NCBI GenBank assembly: GCA_018105865.1
Contig: CM030834.1
Coordinates: 11,057,719-11,121,718, forward strand
Length of the DNA stretch: 64,000 bases
Reading direction: 5' to 3'
DNA from: Metaphire vulgaris
Taxonomy: Eukaryota > Annelida > Clitellata > Crassiclitellata > Megascolecidae
Below are positions 55,928 through 64,000 of the stretch, in pieces. Position 1 is the stretch's first letter; every line of letters begins with the position of its first letter. The position numbers and the translations under genes are program-made. The notes beneath the pieces are model-generated. The model was given only the letters and a program-made list of their open reading frames with translations. It had not been told where the DNA came from and did not search any database.

Positions 55928-56248
55928 GCTAAGGGGTTTTGACTTTTGACTCCCAAAGTTGCGTCAAAAATTTAAAATACATAGGAACTCATTAAAAATA
56001 TTTTGTTTTCGGCAGCCAAAGGGGGTTTAACCCCAACACCACCCCTCCTGGGTACGCCAGTGGATAGGCCTAGATAGTAATTTTTGCCAGTAGGGTATTT
56101 TTGGCGGATGCATTCTCAACACTTCTCGTCACTCTTTCGTCCATTTGTAGTACGTGCTATCATTGGGTAGAGCACAAGCAGTTTACCTCAAATTACTCAG
56201 AGATAGCCTACTTTTCTCGTTCGACGTGCTATTACATTAAATCTCGAT

Positions 56249-56461
56249 CACATCATCATCATCATCATCGTTATCATCATCATCGTCATCATCATCGTTA
56301 TCTTTACCATCACCATCGTTATCATCATCATCGTTATCATCATCATCATCGTTATCATCATCATCACGGACATCACCACCATCACTGCCGCTATCATCAT
56401 CATTCATCATCGTCATCACCACCATCGTCGTCGTCGTCGTCATCATCATCGTCGTCGTCAT
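56249..56461. repeat. (ATC)n / (GTC)n trinucleotide tract
   Basis: More than 200 bp of imperfect ATC/CAT/CGT triplets. The histidine- and aspartate-rich frames over it come from the repeat. Confidence 0.98.
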
Positions 56462-56749
56462 TTACGCGTAACCAGCGGGGGCCGTAGCGTCATCGGTTGA
56501 CAGCATTCAAGTAGAAAGACAAGGGCCACGTTCTTTGTCATGCGAAGTCTAAGCCTTGTAAGCTTAAGTTAAGAACATCCTAGCTATGTTTAATTTTTAT
56601 GTATAACTATTTTATCGAGAGCCTAAGTGCTCGAATGCTCGTGACTATATCCGGAGAAGTGGGAGGTGGGAGAACTTTTGAAGGGAAGATATTATAAACA
56701 CGCGGTCGAAACTGATACCAATTTACCAGCTACTAATCAAGTTCTTCTC

Positions 56750-56947
56750 CAGGGGCGTAGCGACGGGGTATATGGGAATGTATATATAAACCAAAAATCA
56801 GTATTGTATATAATACAGTATATATAAAACATATATATAATATACAACATATAGTATACAATATAGTCTATAGTATAGTATCTATAGCATTATATACCCC
56901 CAAATTTATAACTCCCAATCAAATTTCTGGCTAGTGGCTACGCCCCT
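56750..56947. mobile_element. hAT-like MITE with TA-rich core
   Basis: CAGGGGCGTAGCGACGGGGT ... GTGGCTACGCCCCTG inverted ends around a TATA-rich core. Target duplication not preserved. Confidence 0.65.
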
Positions 56948-57035
56948 GCTTTTCACCTAATGTGCTATGTATGCTTCAGAAAACATTTGGATTGACCCAC
57001 GAGTAAACAGGCACTACACAGTGGCGTCTCCACAT

Positions 57036-57526
57036 GGCAGTGTTGTTTCAGTTATTGAATATTTTTCAGTTATAGTTACAGTTAAAGTTATTGTCATTTT
57101 TCAGTTACAGTTTCAGTTACAGTTATTTAATGTTCAGTTATTTTCAGTTATTTTCAGTTATTTTCAGTTAATCGCCATTGAACACATTAATGAAATTTCG
57201 ACGTTTTTTCTTAATACACAATCACCTTGCTCTCTCTAATTGATTGAAAAGTCTACTGATATGTAAATATTTTCATATGCATGTGTTATCGCTACAACAT
57301 TGCAAATATCCACATCTCTCGGAAAAAACAGAAATAGTACGCAACTATATATACAATTATTTTTCAGTTATTTTAGCTATTTCAGTTATTTATTTTTCAG
57401 TTAGTAGTGCCACAGTTACAGTTATTGACATTTTCAGTTACAGTTTCAGTTACAGTTAACTGATTTGTTATTTTTCAGTTAACTGATATTTCAGTTACAG
57501 TTAAAGTTAACTGAAACAACACTGCC
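57036..57526. mobile_element. Inverted-repeat element made of CAGTTA motifs
   Basis: GGCAGTGTTGTTTCAGTTA at left and TAACTGAAACAACACTGCC at right are an exact 19-bp inverted pair, flanked by ACAT on both sides. The interior is filled with TTTTCAGTTA and TCAGTTACAGTTA repeats. Confidence 0.7.
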
Positions 57527-57557
57527 ACATGTGGGCCTATAGTGTGCTAGTTTTAAA

Positions 57558-57788
57558 ATGGCGGACATCAGGTTTCTTTTTGTCAATCCTAAAAATCGAG
57601 TAAAGTTTGACGAAGACGATAATGTATCAGTAGGCCTATCATCTGAACCAGTCGACCCACGTCCGTCTGTTGCGAAAGTAGATGTCAAATTGCCAAACGA
57701 GAACAATGACGACATCCCTGAAGACATGATTGACAATGGCAAGCTGCAGTTTTATCAATTTTTGGCAAACACGTGTAGGCCCTACTGA
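57558..57788 (+). CDS. Hypothetical 76-aa protein or first exon
   Basis: ATG in good context (AAAATGGCGGAC) opens MADIRFLFVNPKNRVKFDED, then DNVSVGLSSEPVDPR..., a mixed, non-repetitive acidic peptide ending NTCRPY. Possible donors CACGT|GTAGGC near its end could make it a first exon. Not recognised. No neighbouring exon found. Confidence 0.3.
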   Translation: MADIRFLFVNPKNRVKFDEDDNVSVGLSSEPVDPRPSVAKVDVKLPNENNDDIPEDMIDNGKLQFYQFLANTCRPY

Positions 57789-58259
57789 CTGCTTATTAGC
57801 ACTTGATCAATAGGCCGACTCAATTCTGAACAAAATTTTGCTCAACATTTTGATTTGTCTAAATATGCTGCTATACATTCCATGTTAATTTATATTTATT
57901 GTAGAAAAGATGTGATGGAGAGAGGGGTTTTTTCTGAATAAGCTACAGCAGTGATGCTTTTATTGACGCGTTTGTTGCTAGACATCATAACCGAAAACTC
58001 GCACCTAAATGACGTTACTATAAGAGAAATAGGTACTGACAGATAATTTATATTTAATTGAGATTAAAATTTCAATTTCCGCGCATAAGATTCGACTTGG
58101 AATACAACTGTGACACGTGAACTGAAGAAGAAACTTTACATCGTGTTCATAAATTAGAGACGCTAGGAGGAGTCTGAATGTAGCCACGCTCGTTTCGCTG
58201 CATTCGCTCCTTCGACAGATGAGAACCCGGTTCTCGAAGACACACGACGACTGCGCCTC

Positions 58260-58490
58260 CTAATAATTGTCAACAGTAAGTTGCTGTTCTCTTGGGCATG
58301 AAAATGATGCGGAGTCGAAGTTATTATCCTCCTCTTCTTCCGCCTCCGTTTCTGCAGCCGCGGAACCGTCTTTCTCCTCGTATGTCATGGTGTCGAACTG
58401 GAACGTCACAGAATTGTAGAACTGACCGCTGGACACCAAACGAACCACAGTGTACGGACAGTGAACGGAGGCCGACGGAGGGTACGCCCC

Positions 58491-58526
<36 letters not shown>

Positions 58527-58568
58527 TGCTTCTGCAGTCGACGACCGATAACCTAAGCAAAGCGGATA
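58260..58568 (-). CDS. Candidate terminal exon with polyalanine
   Basis: After a TTTGCTTAG acceptor the frame reads YRSSTAE, an alanine run from GCG repeats, then VGAYPPSASVHCPYTVVRLV, SSGQFYNSVTFQFDTMTYEE and an acidic stretch EAEEEED, ending QLTVDNY and stop at 58260. The peptide looks protein-like, but other frames over the GCG repeat are also open. No upstream exons identified, family unknown. Confidence 0.35.
58492..58528. repeat. (GCC)n trinucleotide tract
   Basis: About 12 GCC/GGC units, the source of the alanine, proline or glycine runs in overlapping frames. Confidence 0.95.
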
Positions 58569-59059
58569 TTTGAGATCTGTGTCGCTAATAACTGAGCAGT
58601 GGCGTCATCGGGGGGGGGGGTAGAATTTTGGGGCCATTCACGAAAATTTCCGTCGATGAATGCAGGCGTGGAACGATTCGAAAAGGATCAGCGTTTCGTT
58701 GAATTGAAAGAAATTTGGAGAGTCCGACATACTGTAGGTTTAATACACGGTAGCGGAAATGCGAAAGCAGAAGTAGATAGGAGTACATTTTTATCGTTGA
58801 TTTGCAGTAGAACTGAACAAATCTGCTTCATTGATGTTAGCTGACACGAAAATATCAGACATAATTTCTGGGAAAATTCTTCTGTCCATCACCAGGGACG
58901 TAGCAAGGAATTTCATTTGGGGGGGGGGGTTATAAATTTGGGGTAGGCCTATATATTGTTATATATTATATATGTACAGTGTATGCCTATAATATATTAG
59001 GCTATATATAATATACAAATATTATTCATATATTATATTGTGTATATATATATATATAC

Positions 59060-59990
59060 TAGGTGTTTACCCGTCAAAAATGACGGGGGAGATTGGTTAT
59101 TTTACCACCCGATTTTGCGTAAATGCAATAGCAATTTGCGCAATTAATTGTCCTTAACTCGACGCCTTTTCCTTCAACCGATTTGACGCCCATTTGCATG
59201 AATTTCTAAAACTTGATAGTCAACGTTAGTGTAATGATTTGGCAGTGTCGAACGACATGCAGTGCTTGATTCTCTTGGTTGCTGTGCTACCTTTTCACGC
59301 CGAGCAAACAGCCTGCTACTCATTCTCACTTGATTGTCGCAAAAGCTCGTGAACGCTGGACTTTTTTGTTTTGCGCGGACGGTTAGAAAGAGGAATAAAA
59401 AAGCTAAACAATGGTGCAAACCTCATCTTCTTAGCTCCTATATAGCCTGAGATATAGCAAATATTAAAAAAATTAGGAAAATTTCTCAGAATTCAAAACT
59501 TTCGCGAAATTCACCGATAATACTTATGTTCAAAACCTGGGGTCATCGGGTTAGAATTGATAGATCTTTGCCAAATGTCAACCGATTTTCAAATTTTTTG
59601 GTTTATTTTTGTTCCTCTGACATCCCTTAACAACTTTGCCGCTGACCAAAGTGGGGTTACCGCTGAAAATTTTTTGATAGGGGCTTTGAAATTTGCTGGG
59701 GGAGAGGGTGATATTTTAGGCCGTAAAGTGGACTCTACCCCCATATTTTTTATTTTGCACGGACGTTTAGAAAGAGGAATAAACAATCTAAACAATGGTG
59801 CAAACCTCATCTTTTTAGCTCCTATATAGCCTGAGATATAGCAAATATTAAAACGTTACAGCAATCATTTCGGAAGAACGCTTTTCCAAAAATTAAATCC
59901 CCAGTACGGTGACGGCGTCTGAAAATTTAATCCTCACTTGAATGGTTAAATTTAAAAAATAGGTATTGAGGTTAGGAAGGGGTAAATACA
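59060..59990. repeat. Unclassified repeat with CCCGTC hairpin and duplicated 110-bp block
   Basis: Begins near the hairpin CCCGTCAAAAATGACGGG (59070-59087). A block with GCGGACGGTTAGAAAGAGGA, then AACAATGGTGCAAACCTCAT and TATAGCCTGAGATATAGCAA, occurs at about 59366-59468 and again at 59750-59850. No coding recognised. Confidence 0.6.
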
Positions 59991-60013
59991 TATAATAACG
60001 GGGGCAGGGCATA

Positions 60014-61446
60014 ATAATAATAATATAATATAACAAGGTTTAAAGTGGTTCAGTAGGGACTGCCCTGTGTGAGAACCACTGTTGCTCCCGTCCAATCTAA
60101 TATCCTAAACTACTGAGGTTTATTTTGAACTCGTTTACAGTTGTAGCCGTTACTATCCCCTCACCCAGTTCATTCCATCTGTCCACCACTCTTGCACTAA
60201 AAAAATGCTGTTTATGTCTCCCAACCCGTTTCTTGAACAGTTTCATGCTGTGTCCTCTGGTTCGATCATACTCCTTCATTGTAAAAAATCTTTCCTTTGG
60301 CATTTCCACTTTGTTTGTTAGTATTTTGTATGTCTCGATCAAATCCCCTCTCTCTCTTCTTTTTTCCAGGGTTGTCAATCCACAGTGATTTAGCCTTTCC
60401 TCATAGGTTAGTTTGTGATATCCCTTGATCATCTTTGTTGCTCTGTGTTGCACTCTTTCTAAGGTCTCTATGTCTTTCTTCAGGAATGGACACCATGCTT
60501 GAACACAATACTCTAAATGTGGACGTACCAATGTCTTGTAAAGTCTTATTATTACATCCTTCTCTCTGCTCACTATCGTTCTTTTGATCATACCTAGAAT
60601 TTTGTTGGCCTTATTAGCTGCCTCTGCACATTGCCTAGATGGCTTTAAGCTGTTATGCATGATGACCCCTAGATCTTTCTCCTCGTTTGTCACTTTTAGT
60701 CCCTTCCCACATAACTTAAATTCATGATCTGTTCCCTTCTTCCCAATGTGCATCACCGAGCATTTATCTGTATTAAAAGCATTTGCCAATCTGCCGACCA
60801 CTGGGATAGTCTATTAAGGTCTTGTTGTAAAATTTTTGCTTCTGCTTCACTATCACTCTGTCCACACAGTTTTGTGTCATCAGCGAATTTTGAAATTTTT
60901 GACATTATATCATCATCGATGTCGTTGATGTATATTAAAAACAATAGAGGTCCCAACACTGAACCTTGTGGCACCCCACTTATGACCTCAGCCCAATCTG
61001 AATACTTGCCTCTTATACCTACCTTCTGTCTTCTGCTCTGAAGACAGTTTTTTATCCATCCAAGAACTTTACCTCTAATTCCACTGGCCTGAAGCTTGAC
61101 TGCCAGTCTTGAATGAGGTACTTTATCGAATGCTTTTGCAAAGTCCAGGTATACTACATCAACTGCCTTTCCCTCATCTAGCTTGTCGTGGATCTCCTCC
61201 AAAAAGTCCAGTATGTTTGTTAAGCAAGATCTTCCCTTAATAAACCCATGCTGGCTATCCTTTAAAATCTTGTGTCTCATAAGATGGTCCAGTATATTTG
61301 CTTTCATTATTTTCTCCAGAACTTTACACACTATACAGGTCAGACTCACAGGCCTATAATTTCCTGGCTCCCCACGGTTACCCTTTTTGAATATAGGAGT
61401 GACTACTGCATCCCTCCAGTCCCTAGGGACTATTCCCGATTTAAGT
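60014..61446 (-). pseudogene. CR1/Jockey-like LINE reverse transcriptase, 5'-truncated, frameshifted
   Basis: RT domain motifs are in order: TPIFKKGNRGEPGNYRPVSL, then VVYLDFAKAFDKVPH (motif A), GVPQGSVLGPLLFLIYIND (motif B) and KFADDTKLCG (catalytic FADD). The frame breaks near 60790, and the C-terminal part (KCSVMHIGKKG... to SSLGY) continues in another frame to 60097. An AATAATATAATATA-type tail lies near 60014-60040. The 5' end is replaced by a minisatellite, so no endonuclease is present. Inactive as it stands. Confidence 0.85.
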
Positions 61447-61527
61447 GACATAGGGAGAGGGGAGGGAGGTTTGGGAAGAGGAAAGTGGATTGTACAGGTT
61501 TTAGGAGCAGCGTTGTGTAGGTTTGGG

Positions 61528-61885
61528 AACGGAGTTTGGGGCCGGTGGGGTAGGGCGGAGCGGTGATGGGTTGGGGCCCGGGGCGATTGGGAAAGGGATG
61601 GGGAGTGGGAAGAGGGCTGGGAGAGGGATGGGGAAACAGAAGGGGAACGGGGTTTTGGGGCCTGTGGGGTGGGGTGGGGCAGGTATGGGTTGGGGCCTGG
61701 GGCGATTGGGAGAGGGATGGGGAGAGGAAAGGGAATTGGGAGAGGGATGGGAGAGGGAAGGGTAACGGGGTTTTGGGGCCTGTGGGGTAAGGCGGGGCTG
61801 GGATGGGATGGATTGGGGCCGGGGCGGGAATGGGTTGGTGCGGGGGCGATTGGGAGAGGGATGGGGAGAGGGAAGGGGAACGGGG
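61528..61885. repeat. 117-bp G-rich minisatellite, three copies
   Basis: Starts of units (AACGGRG.TTTGGGG) at 61528, 61645 and 61763, with a partial start at 61879. Units consist of GGGG-rich blocks, GGGGCCTGTGGGG and GGGAGAGGGATGGGG. On the - strand every frame is proline-rich and open. Confidence 0.9.
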
Positions 61886-62041
61886 GCTTAAGCTGCAATT
61901 AAGACGCTTCGTTAAACGCTCCATTGATAATAGAGTTTTGATTAAACAATATTTGGTTGTCAATGACAACAGCGTCTTGCAAAATCTGCCGTGTATCGTG
62001 ACCGACAGACAGATTCGCCGGACATCGAGAATTATATAATA

Positions 62042-62072
<31 letters not shown>

Positions 62073-62073
62073 C
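62042..62073. repeat. (TA)n microsatellite
   Basis: About 16 TA units downstream of the minisatellite. Confidence 0.95.
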
Positions 62074-62435
62074 TGACTCCCAACAGAGGTTCTACCTGAT
62101 TTTGAAAAAGTCCTCTTACATTAATTTCCGAAAAAACGAAAACACGAAACATAATACAATAGCTATAAGACAAGAACCCATAAATCGTACTAAATATTTA
62201 GTAATGAACATTATATAATTTGTTGTAATTTGCAATTCAGTACAAATTTTACCAAATCTGTTTAAACGTGGTTCAAATCTGTGCCTCGCCTGAGATTTCC
62301 TTTGAGTCATATCGTGATATATTTATGAAAATAATGACTTACAAACCACTGTACTGATCGCTGAATCTGTAAATACAGCTAGCTGGTTTCGTTTGCTCAT
62401 TGAGTACTACTAGTAGTTCATGGTTTACTCCATCC

Positions 62436-62515
62436 TTAACCCCTTAACTGGGGATCCCGGATATATCTGTCCATTGTACATTGAGTTACAGTTAAATACA
62501 CGGTTAAGGGGTTAA
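62436..62515. mobile_element. 80-bp TTAA palindromic MITE, copy 3 (inverted)
   Basis: TTAACCCCTTAAC ... GGTTAAGGGGTTAA, inverted relative to 20304 and 52720. Differs from them at only a few positions. Confidence 0.88.
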
Positions 62516-62739
62516 ATCAAGATCTCTTGGAAGCAGAATCAGACACTTTAATTACTGGACTTTGTTTACATGATCAATCGGTCAAATTCCCTGCGACCCA
62601 TGACTAATGTCTCCGTGGTCGGCCAAGACTGGCCCCATTAGGCTTAACTGTCAAGTTTCGCGTAGTCAGTGACACCCCTCTTTAACGTAAAGAAACGGAA
62701 GCAAACAGCTTAAGGCTTTTCGTATGTGGCTGCTGAACT

Positions 62740-63411
62740 TAGCGGCGTAGCCAGTAATTTGATTTGGGAGGGGGTATAAACCTTAACTAGTCATTGCTAT
62801 TTCCAAATCAAAACATAGGTTAATGTTCCACATGTGAACAAAACGGCTACTAACCAATACAATTTTTGAGGTAGTCGGATTTTTTTTGGGGGGGCAGGGC
62901 CGCCGAGAGGGAGAAGCAGGGGAAACTGCACAGGGACCCGGCAGTCGAGGGGGCAGGCCGATGATGAATATGTATAAGTAACAATAATATGAATACTGAC
63001 ACAAAAGTAGAGGGGGCCCGGCGTGAAAAGGTTGACAAGCAAAAAAAGGATCAGCTCATTTTAAGATGTAAAAGAGGCAGGCTGACAAGGAAAAAAGATC
63101 GTCAGGTAATTTTAAGATGTAAAAGAGGCAGGCTGACAAGGAAAAAAGGTAGATAAACGTTACTCGTAATTTTAAGATGTAAAAGAGGCAGGCTGACAAG
63201 GAAAAAAGGTCATCAGCTCATTTCAAGATGTAAAAGAAGCAGGCTGGCAAGGGAAAAAGGTCGTCAGGTAATTTTAAGATGTAATAAAGGCTGACAAGCA
63301 AAAAAGGAAAAAAGGTCGTCAAGAAATTTTAGTCTGCACAGAGGCCCGGAATTTTTCTCGGCGGGTCTGTTGGGGTATATATACCGATATACCCCCGTCC
63401 CTACGCCCCTG
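62740..63411. mobile_element. hAT-like element with tandem array
   Basis: AGCGGCGTAGCCAGTAATTT at left, CGTCCCTACGCCCCTG at right. Ends are inverse. Contains the array 63026-63335. Target duplication not visible; the left end is eroded. Confidence 0.55.
63026..63335. repeat. 51/60-bp tandem repeat array
   Basis: Units with AAGATGTAAAAGAGGCAGGC and TGACAAGGAAAAAAGGTC start at 63063, 63114, 63174, 63225 and 63276 (spacing 51, 60, 51, 51). Confidence 0.92.
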
Positions 63412-64000
63412 TCCATCACGTGACCTCCCTTTCCAACGTTCTTTGCTTTTCCACTAAATTCTGTATTTACTCGGAAATTGCAAATGTCAGTGTATGGCAG
63501 CAGGTGGTGCGCTTTCTTTTCTAATATACAATTTCCGTTTAACTAATTAGACTTATATTCAATATTGCTGGGATCTAGAATTTTTACAGACCCCAGAGGC
63601 CTTCGTCCTTCATTATGCTTGGATTGCGTGTCCGAACAGCACGCACTGACTTTGTTAATTATTATCGTCACCGTTGTCTCTTCTTGCCTAGCCAATTTTA
63701 GACAGACTCCTTATCGTATAGAACGATTTGCCGTATTCAATTAGTGTACGCGGACGACTTAGAACACTGGCCAGTTCGTCTAAAGTGCGATCATAGAATC
63801 ACTTAACATTCTAGCTTTCACTTCACCGATTAAATAGAGAACCACAGGTTCTAATAAAAGTGCAACGGAGCACTGTTTGACGTTGACGTCATTGTACCAC
63901 TTGTTGGCACTCGACGGCGGTCAAGTGACAAATCATCATTACAATCGCCTGCCTGTTACATGCGCTGTCAATCTACGCGCCAGGTCCAGGACGATCCTTA

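Larger units (their letters stand above)
55508..56062. mobile_element. Outer hAT-like MITE, interrupted by another
   Basis: Left AGTGGCGTAGCCAGGATTTC and right CCTGGGTACGCCAGTG are inverse ends. Contains a five-copy tandem array (55573-55750) and the complete MITE 55776-55927. Confidence 0.6.
53799..64000. other. Repeat-rich region upstream of KLF
   Basis: Apart from the promoter (53940-54060), the elements listed individually and two weak gene candidates, I see no gene. 54061-54300 is GC-rich without a long frame. 56490-56740, 58570-58880 and 63415-64000 are unassigned. Confidence 0.6.

Noticed and set aside
56101..56487. Histidine- and aspartate-rich frames
   Set aside because: Produced by the ATC/GTC trinucleotide tract on both strands.
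63655..63790. - strand stretch TLDELASVLSRPRTLIEYGK
   Set aside because: Only about 35 codons before a stop, no start or clear splice sites; length is compatible with chance.

Overview
This is nuclear DNA of an animal. It is AT-rich, has GT-AG introns and carries many LINE fragments, MITEs and microsatellites. Gene content and repeat style (several LINE lineages, dense hAT-type MITEs, TGAC microsatellites) suggest a marine invertebrate, perhaps a deuterostome such as an echinoderm or hemichordate. That placement is inference; the animal assignment is firm. Exons were assembled by hand from splice sites, reading-frame phase and remembered family features.

Layout. (1) 1-~21.8 kb, + strand: Pumilio RNA-binding protein. 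Fifteen coding exons (1073-17165) join in frame to 886 codons plus stop. The 5' end lies outside the window. The eight PUF repeats are complete, and a long 3' flank follows. (2) ~22-47.4 kb, - strand: DOT1L histone H3K79 methyltransferase, convergent with Pumilio. Twenty-two exons (start codon at 47362, stop at 26419) give about 1316 aa in frame. The catalytic domain is complete, followed by a basic linker, a coiled coil and a long low-complexity C-terminus. (3) 47.4-51.3 kb: CpG-rich DOT1L promoter, then repeats. (4) 51.3-54.06 kb, - strand: a two-exon Kruppel-like factor (500 aa, three C2H2 fingers) with a CRE/CCAAT/TATA promoter cluster. (5) 54.1-64 kb: mostly repeats: a Harbinger-type MITE, nested hAT-type MITEs, trinucleotide tracts, a 117-bp G-rich minisatellite fused to a LINE reverse transcriptase, and two weak gene candidates (57558-57788 and 58260-58568).

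Mobile DNA. Several LINE lineages are present, all truncated or broken. At least eight hAT-like MITEs are visible, most with recognisable 8-bp target duplications. There are three 80-bp copies of a TTAA-flanked palindromic MITE, another TTAA-type element, a TAA-flanked Harbinger-type MITE and a 74-bp mariner-like MITE.

The three genes are all regulators (mRNA repression, chromatin, transcription). Nothing in the sequence shows that they work as one unit. The most unusual structures are an inverted LINE pair inside DOT1L that brackets two exons, a motif shared by the hAT-like MITEs, the TTAA palindromes, and a proline-rich reading frame made by a minisatellite joined to a reverse transcriptase.
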